A DNA stretch of 64,000 nucleotides. Origin: Ampelomyces quisqualis (taxonomy: Eukaryota; Ascomycota; Dothideomycetes; Pleosporales; Phaeosphaeriaceae). The notes below the pieces were generated by a model. The model was not told the origin of the DNA. It worked only from the letters and a program-made list of their open reading frames with translations, and did no database searches. A program made the translations under genes and the position numbers. The DNA lies in the NCBI GenBank assembly GCA_018398575.1, contig JAGTXZ010000021.1, positions 558,001-622,000 of the forward strand, read 5' to 3'. Shown here piece after piece: positions 24,178 through 34,291 of this stretch (the first letter of the stretch is position 1; every line of letters starts with the position of its first letter).

Positions 24178-25048
24178 GTTGGGTGGCTCGTCGAATATGC
24201 TGATGGTTGCGGTAGCAGCAACACGATTTTATACTCGGGCCTTGGTCAGACTTTCTGATCGACTGAATTGGCGGTGTACATCTGTTGTCACACTTGTGTA
24301 TAAGTATGATCGTTACACTAGATCTGAAGGATACGTCCAGCTCATCTACGTCGAATCGCGTCAGCCACGGGATCATGTACGAGTTTATCCCGCGCTGTGC
24401 ATGAAGTTGTGCAACTATTGGCCACCTCGGAGCAACACGGTATCTCACGCGCATTTGATTTAGGAAGTCGCCATTCCCCAATACATGCAAAGGTACATCG
24501 CGAGGGTACTTCGCGTGCTGCGGCACTGCAAGTCACACAGTACTACCGTGAGTTCGCTCTCACGATCTGCTTCACCAGAACGCATTGTTACCACTCTGGT
24601 GCAAATGCAGTATTGATTTAGGAAGGGGCATTGCTGCTAATCAACGTCCACGAAGCAATCAATGTTTCACTTGTGCCACTCCAGCGCACACCGAAGTCTC
24701 TTCAGGCTCAAAGATTTTATTGAGTACTTGAATAGCTGTAACTGCCCATGGAATGGTGTGTTATAGCCCGAAATGTGCTTTCGATATACAGGTGGTACTC
24801 AGAGCAGGTGTGAAGTATCCACCGATACAGACAACGTTGGGGTCACGGATTGTCAGTCATGGATCGTGAAAGCTACAGATCATTCAACATCCAGATATTT
24901 CATGCACGGATCAATCACGCCCCAGCACAATTCATAAATGATATCTTCTTCGAAATGGAAGAAAGGCCTCTCCAACTCCACGATCCGCAACATAATCGTA
25001 CAACATAATTTATAGCCTAGGAAAGCCACAATTAAAAACAGACATACA
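24178..25048. other. Intergenic region between divergent genes
   Basis: Contains the promoters of the secreted-protein gene (minus) and of the 133-residue gene (plus). Overlapping short frames on both strands show no recognisable protein. Nothing else is supported. Confidence 0.5.
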
Positions 25049-25450
25049 ATGAGCACTCTGCCAACAACATTTGCCCATCATGACGACCTCACACCCCTAA
25101 TGGATGAGCTAGCCACGCAAGCGAGTGCTGTACTGGCTAGTGTGTTTGTAGTGCGAAACGTACATGAGAGATACATGAAAGAGACAGATCCTACCAAGAA
25201 AAGCGAGTATCGGGTAGTCTTGAAAGAGCACGGTGCGGCGCTAGAGACAGACCTGAGTATCATTAGGCTCAACGCTGAGTTCATCACCGATGAGCGACTA
25301 GAAGAGTGGGTGGATGTCCCAGGTAGCGCGGCAGGAAGGGCGGCCAGGACAGTACAGCTGCAAGCTTTAAAGGAGAGTATGGAGGGGTTGCAGGAGGCGA
25401 TGGCTGGGTTGTGGTATGAGGTGTTGAGCGTTGAAGACGGTTCTGGGTGA
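25049..25450 (+). CDS. Hypothetical helical protein, 133 aa
   Basis: Single open frame with a clear ATG in an A-rich leader (ACAATG). The protein has no signal peptide or membrane segment, is acidic, and is largely predicted helical by eye, with long Leu, Ala and Glu stretches (LQALKESMEGLQEAMAGLWY). It contains no cysteine and no motif I recognise. Its stop is about 70 bp from the stop of the convergent secreted-protein gene. A real small cytosolic protein is likely from composition, but expression evidence is absent, so confidence is moderate. Confidence 0.5.
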   Translation: MSTLPTTFAHHDDLTPLMDELATQASAVLASVFVVRNVHERYMKETDPTKKSEYRVVLKEHGAALETDLSIIRLNAEFITDERLEEWVDVPGSAAGRAARTVQLQALKESMEGLQEAMAGLWYEVLSVEDGSG

Positions 25451-25516
25451 TGCAGTCATTTATCAGAATCTAGTCTTCCGGTCAGCTTAGTGTTTGGCTG
25501 TGACAGCTCCGACTTA

Positions 25517-26288
25517 CTATATCTTCAACTCATAGTGTTCTTTTGCAAAGTGACAGTCCCACATCGTCTGCTCCGGCAACGGTGAAAAATTCGGAATATT
25601 GCTGCTCTCTCTAAACTCAACAATCTTCCTCTCGCCATCTACCTCTTTTACCACAGCAAATGCAGCGTTAGTGAAGTATAAATCACGCTTGGCAAAGTTA
25701 TGGTAGCCACCTGCCCAGCCGATTGTGTACACAAAGCCGCCCCTGTCACCATTACTGTTAGGTATGCCAAGCGTGTTGATGAAACCGTGCTTAAACGGGG
25801 AAAATGCCCGAGCAAGACTAGCATTGAAAGTCTGATACAAGCGAAGCGAGCCATCGAAGTCGTAATGTGTGTCGTTGAACGTGAAGCGGATGTCCTTGGA
25901 GAATGATGATGCATGACCTCTTGGCCACTCCGTGTTGGCGGGGAAGGGGTAAAAGCCTGGCGCGCAGGTGAGCATATTCGCAGCTTCTAATTCCATAAAT
26001 AACTTACCATTGATCTGGCACTCCACCCAGTTTCCTAATTGAACACTGGCATTGACACTAGGCGACTCGGCGAGCGAGCAAGGATCAATGGCATCACCGC
26101 CCAATGACGGTAACAAAGTGCCATCGCTTGCCAATGGTTCCTGTCGCCGTGGTTGTGATAGATGAAATGCCGTAGAATATGTTGCGAGACTACAAAGTGT
26201 TGCTTGAGTATGTTAGCTGAACATCAATGAGCTAAAGAGATTCTATCGCGACATCGTCGAACTTACCGAGATACGTGAGAGAATACAT
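25517..26288 (-). CDS. Secreted cysteine-containing protein, hypothetical
   Basis: Two exons, 26,288-26,267 and 26,202-25,517, separated by a 64 bp GT-AG intron with GCTAACA as branch site. Splicing adds MYSLTYLA in front of an otherwise start-less frame and yields a signal peptide ending near STAFHLS. The product is 235 residues. An RR pair in QPRRQEP just after the signal could be a Kex2-type processing site. Cys residues occur near 49, 69, 87 and 226. N-glycosylation sequons are present in NASV, NDTH and NASL. The central part is aromatic- and Gly-rich (FVYTIGWAGGYHNF), suggesting a beta-rich secreted domain. Family and function are not recognised. It lies tail-to-tail with the small helical-protein gene. 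The short first exon is the least certain part. Confidence 0.7.
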
Positions 26289-27097
26289 GGTGGATAACTT
26301 GAGATGGGGTAAGGAGTGGTCGACAAGATGTCGGATCAGTTCAAGAATGCTGAAATTCAAAAATAAACTGTAGGGAAGTGTACACAGTCTGATCGATAGG
26401 CGAATCAAAGCAACAGCAGCTCAATCTTTTAACATAGTCTACATCATTCCGGAAAACCATGCTTCTTTTATAGTAGTACAGCCACTCAGGCCCCATGGGC
26501 GCAGTACCTGAGAAGGCTGACGAGATCATGGTGCTGCTAATCTAGGGTGAACGTTCGGACTGAACTAGAAAGTGGCAGGGGCGCAGCTGTCAGCCGAACG
26601 CACGTTCCCCGATCCAAGTACACCGTGACCCAATCAAGAGCGTCAATTGAGCAGTTTGTGAACATGTCTGCCTTACAAGTATCTTGCCTGGTAAAACATC
26701 TAAGCGATCAAATGGCTGTGCTGACCGGGGGACCAGACAGTCGCTCGATCAGAGGCTGGAAGAATCCGTTGAAGCTGAACTGGAGCAATGTATTATAGCT
26801 GTTTGCAACTGTGACTAGCCTGATGCGACATTCGTCAAGGGTCATACTTCTAGAAACGACGTTTGGAAGCAGCAAGAGTAGTGTTGGAGTCGCATAAAGG
26901 ACCAGTCAGGCTCCATGTTTTAGTCTGTATGGTGTGGACCCCACCCTTCCCACAGAATACTCATTAGGAGCAAAATTTTCGCTGCTATCATGCGGTAACC
27001 CGCATAATTTTCCAAAAGCTGTCCTAATCAAGTTTGATCCTATTTTCGTGTCGAATATACTGTTGTTAATTTGCACCCTCCTCCATGAACAGCATCA
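26289..27097. other. Intergenic region upstream of the tRNA gene
   Basis: No supported protein gene. Small frames at 26,341-26,529 (minus) and 26,547-26,798 (plus) lack domain features. The left end is the promoter of the secreted-protein gene. Confidence 0.5.
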
Positions 27098-27257
27098 GCC
27101 TGGTTAGCTCAATCGGTAGAGCGTGAGACTCTTAGGTTTCACCTTCTAACAGAGGCGATTGATCCAATCTCAAGGTTGCGGGTAAGTTTACTCCCAATGG
27201 TTCCAACAACCAATCCCGTTCCTAATCACCCAGTAGGTTCGACCCCCGCATCGGGCT
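27098..27257 (+). tRNA. tRNA-Lys(CUU) with anticodon-loop intron and a second, spliceosomal-looking intron in the T-arm
   Basis: The mature tRNA can be assembled exactly. Acceptor stem is 27,098-27,104 with 27,250-27,256 (two G-U pairs). D-stem GCTC/GAGC and anticodon stem TGAGA/TCTCA pair fully. Anticodon CTT is at 27,131-27,133 and A37 at 27,134. Intron 1 (27,135-27,166, 32 nt) is at the canonical 37/38 site and carries AGAG at 27,151-27,154, able to pair with CUCU of the anticodon loop as in bulge-helix-bulge introns. Intron 2 (27,182-27,236, 55 nt) interrupts the T-stem between positions 52 and 53. It starts GTAAGT, has CTAAT at 27,222-27,226, and ends CAGTAG. Removing it restores GCGGG-TTCGACC-CCCGC. 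The A box (27,105-27,116) is intact, and a full B box GGTTCGACC is kept because the last G of the insert replaces G52. It could alternatively be a disrupted tRNA gene, but the exact fit argues otherwise. Confidence 0.88.
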
Positions 27258-27267
27258 CATTGTTCTC

Positions 27268-27283
27268 TTTTTGCGTTCTTTTT
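27268..27283 (+). terminator. RNA polymerase III terminator, two T5 runs
   Basis: T5 tracts at 27,268-27,272 and 27,279-27,283 begin 11 bases after the tRNA discriminator base, as expected for a Pol III unit. Confidence 0.7.
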
Positions 27284-28212
27284 GCTAAGGTGTGGTCCTG
27301 AAGCATGGTGCGGCCTCTTCTTATCCTGTGTAGTCGTGCGTGTTCAAGCAAGGCAGCTTTGTTTTTGTCCCGGGCAATAGGGTGAGCGACACTTGAGGGC
27401 GTTTCCTATGCGTACAGCGTGTTGAGCGCAGACACCAATTGGTAGTTCATAGCAACAACGTGCAAGGCGTTTGTCATGATGTCCCTAGGACCTTGGTAGC
27501 TCCATGTTATCTCAAAGGGAGCAAAGCATCACTCGTGGTTCTTGGTGTGCTCTGTGCGTCTGTGTACTGCGCGGTAGTCGAATCAATCGCATGCTAGGGT
27601 TCGCAGACGAGTTCGACGATACGGTTGAGGAAGCATTGTTATATTTGGATCAAGCGTTATATTCAAACGGTATGTCCGCTTCTAAGTGATGGTTAGCTGG
27701 CTGTAGGGTGGGGACGGTGGAAGCTTATCACTTACAGTGCGTTCAGGAGAGCCACCACCTTACCATAGAACATTCTGGCGGCCACCTACATTCCAAAGAC
27801 CAATTCTGTCGCTTCAATATCATATTGCATCGACATACAGTCTTCTTTGCATGAGATGGTTGGTTGTCGTGTTCTCAACATCATCAGGGCGTCTGAGGGG
27901 TCCATCCCACTCCAGTTGTTCTAGGCTTGGCGCATGTGCGTCATCAAGATCCATTCATGATGCAGCCTTGGACGCAAGTACTAGTGCATCAGTATTACGT
28001 AAGTGATGGCTATCCCCATGGTGTGTGACTTAGGAACAATCGACTGGTTTCAGCAACACTACAGGCAGTTACAAGAAGAAGTCTCGTCGGAGCGTGAAGA
28101 CCTGTAGTCGAAGAAACGGCAGATGTCTCTCATGAGCAATAATAAGCGTTTCGTTGATCGTCTATCCAACCCACAGATTATGCTATGCAGATTAAGATAC
28201 CTACGCTCTGCT
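27284..28212. other. Intergenic region, no supported gene
   Basis: Overlapping short frames (for example at 27,504 and 27,737) have no domain or intron support. The right end is the 3' flank of the S41-like gene. Confidence 0.5.
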
Positions 28213-30567
28213 TCAAGTCAAGGCAAAGCTGGCGATAACAGCAATCGCACAAGCCAACACCGCCGACCACCCCGGCCTCAACACAGCACCCGCATCTTTC
28301 TCATCTGAATTCTGGCTCCCTGATCCACTACCAGTTGGATTATCCTCTCCCTTACCAGTCTGTTGATCCTGATTGCTCACACTGCCCTGCACACACTTGC
28401 CCTCATCCATGCCACCATTGTTACCTCCGAACGCCACTGAAGCCGTCTTCTCCCACAACTTCGTTACGTTCAGGTACATCTGCGGCTCGTACCAGATACG
28501 GCAGCTCGCAGTATCGTTCAGGAACTGCGTGGGGATGCCGTCGTTTTCGAGTCCCTTGCGGATGTTATCTTGGAAGTTGACGCTGGCGTCTACAACTGCG
28601 ATGCCGAATGGCGTGGGAATGAACTTGGCCCATTCGCGTGCTTGGGCGGTACTTGAGGCGAAGGCCGTGACAACGTAAGTTGAGAGGGCTTGAAGGTAGA
28701 TATGTGGCAAGACGAGGGTGCCCTTCGTACCGCCGACTGGGACCATGGGACCGAGCTGAGGACGACCGCCTACTGCCAGAGTCTTGACGCCCGATTGCTG
28801 GACCATGAGCTCGGTGAATATGGAGCATGTTGAGGCGCAAATACCGTCGGACAAAATGAGCAGATCCTCTGCGCGGAAGGGATCCTCGGTGAAATTGTTC
28901 CTGGTCCCGTAGCCAGTAGGGACGATTCCGACTGCCAGACGGTCATTGGACGTCTGCAGCGGGTCTGAAAGATTGTACCTGAGCAGTGCCGTGAAGTTAT
29001 CGTTGTGGAACCTATTGGGTGGGTACATCGCGGTCCAATCAGCCATATCTTCGAGGTCCTTGTTCAACCATGCGTCGTTGCTGAAGGGAGAAGTGAAGAG
29101 TTCAGCGTTCGAACTAGTCATGGTCCTGAAGTTCGATATCGAGCTGCCGAACAGGTCGCTTGCACGATGACCGCGGAAACGGGACTGTGTCTGCGGTTTC
29201 TGAGACGGGAAAAATTGGAGATACATGTCGTATCCACTCAAGACCTTGCCGCCACCATTGGTGCGCACGTCGATGATGTGTTTGGCAACGCCACGCGATT
29301 GTGCTTCTGTGATATAGCGCTGAATGACGCGCTGAAATTCTCGTGCACTAGCTTCATCCTCCGTATTAAAGGTCTGTACAACCAGTACACCAATCTGCCC
29401 TTGGGCAGTGTTGAAAAAGTACCCGGCGAGTGGAACATCTGTCTCCGAGTGCGCGACGAAAGGTTGAGGGTAGAACAATGGGACTGAACCGTGCTCAAAG
29501 GTGAACGCGTTCTGAAACTCATGATCTCGAGGATTTTCAAGGTAGAGGGGAAGAGAGTTAGGGTTGCGCTTCTTTACACGCCGAGAGCTTGTCGATGGCT
29601 CGATGTAAGTCTCGTAGAACGACTTGGCGTCAGTAATGTAGTCCCATGCAACGGGCTCTGTGACGACAGCCAGATTTGTGTAATTTCTTGAAGTACCGTT
29701 TTCGTACGTTATGCTTGTTGTCGGGCCAGGATAAAAGCGCGGATTGGTGAAGTATCCAAAGTTCTCTGCTGGCTGCAGAAAGAACAAGGCGTTGTATCGT
29801 GTATCTGGATCGTGGTAGGAGTTCAGCAATGATTCAGCCGCCAAGAATTGTCCCACTTCCTGGTCGTTAATCCGAGTGACAGATGAAGGTTGGTAGCTAG
29901 GATTAGTCCTGTTGAAATCGCCGAGCGCCCACACCTTGGGTATTGCGTTTCCATCGCTCGAGGCTGAGATCAAGGTGATCTGGCTGCTTCTCCGCCATCT
30001 GAAGGCCCCCGAGAATGCCATTCCGTTGAAGCTTAGGTGTCCATCATGTGCTTTGACAAGCAGACTTGCAATGTCATTTTCGAAGTCGTATTCGTTCGTA
30101 TATCCTCCACTGTTAACTTTCGTGCCAATATCATCCAGGCCTGCCATAATGTCCACCTTCTCATTCGGCCATCCCTTGGGCGGATCTTTGAGGTAGGTGA
30201 TTGTAGATTGGAACTCCACCATGCGCTTTATCCCATCAACGGTCGTGTTAGCAGCTGACTGATTTATCGGTACAGACTTAAGACAGGCATGTGCCAATGC
30301 AGCCTGTACGCTTGGTGTCCGCGCCCGTGTAGACTCGATAAAAGTTGATAATTGACCACATGCGCGATCCGTCTGTATTGGCCCGGCCAGTGATTGCGTA
30401 GCGGATGGTTCGACATCTCCTCCTATAGACGAGGGTATCCGTGTTGGAAATAGGTCAAGGCTGCTCGACGGACTCAGGGTCGTTCTTTGCGCTGCTGCAA
30501 TTGGCAACAACGGTGACAATGCTACAAGGAGCCTCATGGCTAGCGTGCAAAACGGCGACACTTGCAA
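28213..30567 (-). CDS. Secreted peptidase S41 family protein (CPAF/UstP-like)
   Basis: One uninterrupted frame of 784 residues. Residues 1-26 contain a signal peptide (MRLLVALSPLLPIAAAQ, with a possible internal start at M11). The fold has the fungal S41 layout: an N-terminal domain, a domain with repeated N-glycosylation sites, then the tail-specific protease core. The likely nucleophile Ser lies in GICASTC at about residue 579, within the S41 consensus, after the NGGGKV strand-turn segment near DVRTNGGG. The last 50 residues are Gly, Ser and Asn-rich, ending in a hydrophobic helix (SAVLACAIAVIASFALT), which suggests a GPI anchor or membrane tether. It would cleave peptides or proteins outside the cell or at the wall. 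S41 relatives also occur in fungal RiPP clusters such as ustiloxin, but no precursor peptide gene is visible here. Confidence 0.88.
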   Translation of the reverse strand: MQVSPFCTLAMRLLVALSPLLPIAAAQRTTLSPSSSLDLFPTRIPSSIGGDVEPSATQSLAGPIQTDRACGQLSTFIESTRARTPSVQAALAHACLKSVPINQSAANTTVDGIKRMVEFQSTITYLKDPPKGWPNEKVDIMAGLDDIGTKVNSGGYTNEYDFENDIASLLVKAHDGHLSFNGMAFSGAFRWRRSSQITLISASSDGNAIPKVWALGDFNRTNPSYQPSSVTRINDQEVGQFLAAESLLNSYHDPDTRYNALFFLQPAENFGYFTNPRFYPGPTTSITYENGTSRNYTNLAVVTEPVAWDYITDAKSFYETYIEPSTSSRRVKKRNPNSLPLYLENPRDHEFQNAFTFEHGSVPLFYPQPFVAHSETDVPLAGYFFNTAQGQIGVLVVQTFNTEDEASAREFQRVIQRYITEAQSRGVAKHIIDVRTNGGGKVLSGYDMYLQFFPSQKPQTQSRFRGHRASDLFGSSISNFRTMTSSNAELFTSPFSNDAWLNKDLEDMADWTAMYPPNRFHNDNFTALLRYNLSDPLQTSNDRLAVGIVPTGYGTRNNFTEDPFRAEDLLILSDGICASTCSIFTELMVQQSGVKTLAVGGRPQLGPMVPVGGTKGTLVLPHIYLQALSTYVVTAFASSTAQAREWAKFIPTPFGIAVVDASVNFQDNIRKGLENDGIPTQFLNDTASCRIWYEPQMYLNVTKLWEKTASVAFGGNNGGMDEGKCVQGSVSNQDQQTGKGEDNPTGSGSGSQNSDEKDAGAVLRPGWSAVLACAIAVIASFALT

Positions 30568-31641
30568 CTATTTGTGTCGACGTCGAGGTAACTTTCTTGG
30601 CCCTCCTGTTTCCCTTCCAACTGAATGGTCAGATTCGACTGTCGGCCTTAGATCCGGACGCCTGAAAGCCTCCACAGGGATTCCAAGTAGACGCAATTGG
30701 TGCGAAATCCTCCTCTCCAGGTTCTTGAAGGTCCCCAACATCGAAGTTGAGTTGCAAGCTTTGCGCGTGCGAGTAGGCACAGCTGCAGTCTTATTGAATC
30801 CATGCGCATGCCCGATCACGCATGAGCACTATCAGCACCATCTCGTATACGTCTGCCACGCCTCCGAGCCAACCATGCCATTACTTTAGCTCCGGGCCAT
30901 GGAAATCTCAAAGCGCACCCTGTGGTGTCGGGCGTGCTATGTCTGATTCGCTCTCAAACCACACTCCATGGTCTTTCTGCATGTGCAGCTGCACAAAGAC
31001 GGCACGTCGCTGACGCATGAGGATTCGAGGCGCAGGTGCCAGGCAGCCCAGGCACCAGGCGAACGGGGTTACGGCTATGCGGCTGATGTGGTGTGGTGGG
31101 GGCAAGGTAGGTCATAATTGTAAGCGAGTCACAGAGAGGAACAAGACGCAGGGGAAGAAACTCCGCACACTCGACTAGTAAAGTAGCGAGGAGTTCGATT
31201 AATGGGTGTCCACAAGAGCTGGTGGCCACCCTGGGTGTGTTGTTGTGGGCGGTTACCACGCGCTTCTACCACCCTGCTTGAGGCGATTCAGGGATACTTC
31301 TGCGCCGCCATCAGCCATCAGGCATCCATCGCCAAGCAAAGTCCACAATTCGTTTACAACATTTTCGGCCCCCCGGTGAACCCATTCTGGAACCGCCATC
31401 CTTAGCGTTGGCCAAAATAGGCACGTTCAGTAGCTCTCGAACATGACGTCTTGGAAAACTGGTAGCGCACAAGGCCTTTTGAACGACAATAATGGATAAG
31501 GCTAATTATTACAATAACGTCTTCGCTGATAGAAAGAAAGGAATGCCACTTTAGCCGATACAACTTCATGAATCTTCAATAGGTGTGAAGAGTACGAACG
31601 TGTTGAAAAGTATCCATGCACATAAGCCAGCTGCGAGAAGT
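30568..31641. other. Intergenic region: promoter of the S41 gene and 3' flank of the AAA ATPase gene
   Basis: Several overlapping frames on both strands are GC-driven and lack domains. No RNA gene seen. Confidence 0.5.
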
Positions 31642-33579
31642 CTACTCACTGTCGATCACCTTCTTGCCCTTCTTCCTCGCCTCCAAGAGCTTGTTCTTCC
31701 ACTCCTTCACACCGGTAATCGCACCGCTCGGATCCGTCTTCTTCATCAGCAAATAGCCCTGGATCTCAGCGGGTGAGAAGGTGGTGTCAGGAAGCTCTGC
31801 TGCGAACTGCCCTGCCAACTCAGTAAGCCGCTCAGGCGACAGTCCTTCAGCGGTGTTTGCGCTGCTGTTGGGGGTTGCATTGTGGTTGCAGGAGCACGTG
31901 CTACTATCGTTTGTTGCTTGCGTCTCGGTCTTCTTCTTGGCATCGTGCTCTGTGCTATACATGCGCTTGAAGATGGCACGAATCTCGTCATGCGTGGCGA
32001 GTGTGAAGCGGATCTGCAGGTCAACTCGGCCAGGGCGAATGAGGGCAGAATCGAGTTTCTCGAGGTAATTGGTAGTCATAATCAAGACTCGACCCTATGA
32101 CTCTGTTAGCAAGTGCTTATAAGTGCCCGCGGTACAATGAACTCACTTCGTGAGATGCAGCGCCATCGATGATGTTGAGCAATCCGGAGAGCGTAATATT
32201 GCTCTTTCCAGCGTTTTCCCCGCTCGTCACCGAAGAAGACTTGGGGTTTTTCTCGGTTTTCTCAACTGTTGCCTGTTGCGCGCCAAAAGCCCAAGTCCAT
32301 AGACCGCGAACTGGTTCCTTCTTCTGTACTGTCCTCTTACCAATGTCCTCGTCACCAGCTTCATCAGTATGCGAGTCAGAGTTTTTATTGATCTCCATAT
32401 CCGTACTGTCAGAAGACCCATCACGGCGAATGCCAGCAGAGTCAATATCTTCAAGCAAAACGATGCAGCGCTGAGGCAAGCTCCGGAACAGTGCAGCAAG
32501 GTCCGACTCCTTGAGCTCTGGCTCGCTCAACGAGGCACAGTAGATGTTGAGACCGAAGATTCCAGCCAGAGCAAAGCTCAAGCTCGTCTTGCCGGTACCG
32601 GGTGGTCCATGGAAAAGGTAGCCGCGACGGTGTGGGATACCTCGAGTAGCGTACCTAAAAAGAAAGGGTTACGCAATGCCCAAGTTAAAAGAAGACGGAG
32701 AACTCACCAGCACGCCGTCTTGGGACTGAGGTAGTCGTTGATGTCGAACATGATTTGCTTCTTCTGGGCCTCATCCAGTGACACAGTGTCCATGGGGCGA
32801 GAAGGCCGCGTTGCCTGCCGGCTCCAATCAGCCCCCCTACTTCTGTTTACTGTGGAACGGAATATGGTAGTAGTATCAGACTCTCTCTTGCTTGACCAGT
32901 CTTTTACGTGTTTGATAAAGTTCTTGATAGGCTGTGTGCTGCGACCCAAGCAACGAAGAGCAATGTATCGCTCCCAATTGTTGTGCGAGAATTTGTTCTC
33001 CCTCTCTTCCTTCGTGAAGATGAAGTAGTTGCCGCCGTGGAAGAAGCCATCTTCGCGGAAATTGGTGTCGTAGAAGACTGGCGTTCTACCGGCCCATTTT
33101 TCGTAGTTGAATAGGCCGGAGTCGTCTACTAATTCGGTCTCGTTGTATTCGGTGTCGTCATCGTCGGCATCTTGGCCGCTGGGACGCAAGGATGAGGCTT
33201 TCAGATCTCGGCTGTGCCTCGTTTTACATTGTGCAGACATCCAGGCTATGATCTGGTAGTACAGCGCTTCATCCTCGTCGATCTGCACAACTGACGTGGC
33301 GAGGTCTCTGTTATATGATGTCAATTGTTCGACGTCCTTCACGAAGGCGACGTCGCTTGCTTACATGAAGCATGTCCGTGCTCGGTAGTACATAAAGCGC
33401 GCTCCTTGATAGATGCCAAATAGCAACAGATAAATAGTTACAATCTCTCCGATGTCAACCCCAAAAGCTTTCAGTACAAGCTTAGAAATCAGGCCATAGC
33501 CAGGAATGTTAGCAGTCGCATCGGTAAGTCCTTGAGGCAGATATCCCCGTAGAGCCTCCATACTTGATGCCCGACTCAT
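31642..33579 (-). CDS. BCS1-like mitochondrial AAA ATPase
   Basis: Four exons: 33,579-33,365, 33,307-32,708, 32,654-32,147 and 32,094-31,642. Introns are 57, 53 and 52 bp and the product is 591 residues. The BCS1 N-terminal domain carries a membrane segment near residue 45-65 (IVTIYLLLFGIYQGARFMYY). The AAA core begins after a conserved RRGYLFHGPPGTGKTS Walker A. Walker B is IVLLEDID, then LSGLLNIIDGAAS and MTTNYLEKLDSALIRPGRVD with the sensor and arginine-finger region. Mitochondrial Bcs1 translocates the folded Rieske protein across the inner membrane; fungi have several paralogues of unknown substrate. Two inserts are unusual: an acidic insert (DADDDDTEYNETELVDD) in the N-terminal domain and about 65 extra residues between Walker B and the NIIDG segment. 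This points to a paralogue rather than the housekeeping Bcs1. Confidence 0.87.
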
Positions 33580-34291
33580 GTCGTATGATAAAGTCGATCG
33601 TTGTGGCAAGAGAGTGTGGTGGAGCTTACAATCGAGGCAGATTTATAGCCCGAACAAATCACACAATTTGTGGGTTTGCAGATGCATAACTTGAAGAAAA
33701 TAAATAGTAAGAGAACAACCGTCAAGGCAGATTGACAGCCCTAACATATCACGCGACTTGTGCCTTTGAAGACATGTACGGTTAGGAAAACCAAAGGTGA
33801 TAGAGCAACAGCGAATCAAGTGAAGAACGTGCCAGTAAAAAATTCGAGCATATGGCAACCAGGTTGAACGCAGAGTATTCACTGAAGCTGAAATCCATCA
33901 CTTCTATGTAAATAGACGTCATCGCCCAGCGTATTTGCGCAGACATCACCCACCAAACGACATCACAATGTTCATGACCGTGCACGAGCAATAGCATCCT
34001 TGGTAGACTCACATGGCTCAACGCATATACACAGCCAGCTGACACGAAAGCAGCAAGCACTAAAACCGCGAAGGCATAGAACGAACAAGCAAAGGATCAT
34101 GTACGGAGAAATTTGCGCGAAAATCGGGGCGGTGGGGGAAGAGGTTGACTAGTACTAGGACTAGAACTAGACTAGACGAGGTGGTTGCATGTCGATGGTC
34201 ATGTTTGATATACAGGAGAGAAAACTAAAAATGAAGCGCTACGGCAAGGTTCCTGCAGCCGGGGTTGTTCCAACGTAGCCTGCTTCGACGA
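33580..34291. other. Intergenic region with an imperfect 90 bp tandem duplication
   Basis: No supported gene. At 33,631 the sequence AGGCAG-ATT(T/G)A-AGCCC is repeated 90 bp further at 33,721 with about three-quarters identity by eye. It contains the promoter of the AAA ATPase and the 3' flank of the DUF1996 gene. Confidence 0.5.
33631..33785. repeat. Imperfect tandem duplication, period about 90 bp
   Basis: Segments starting ATCGAGGCAG (33,631) and GTCAAGGCAG (33,721) align over about 60 bases, sharing AGGCAGATT, AGCCC, ATCAC and TTTG blocks. The differences are mixed, so this is not a clear RIP footprint. Confidence 0.5.

Noticed and set aside
27098..27257. Reading the tRNA as a simple pseudogene
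   Set aside because: Both insertions excise exactly to a standard tRNA, the A box, B box and terminator are intact, and stems have full pairing, so decay is the weaker explanation.
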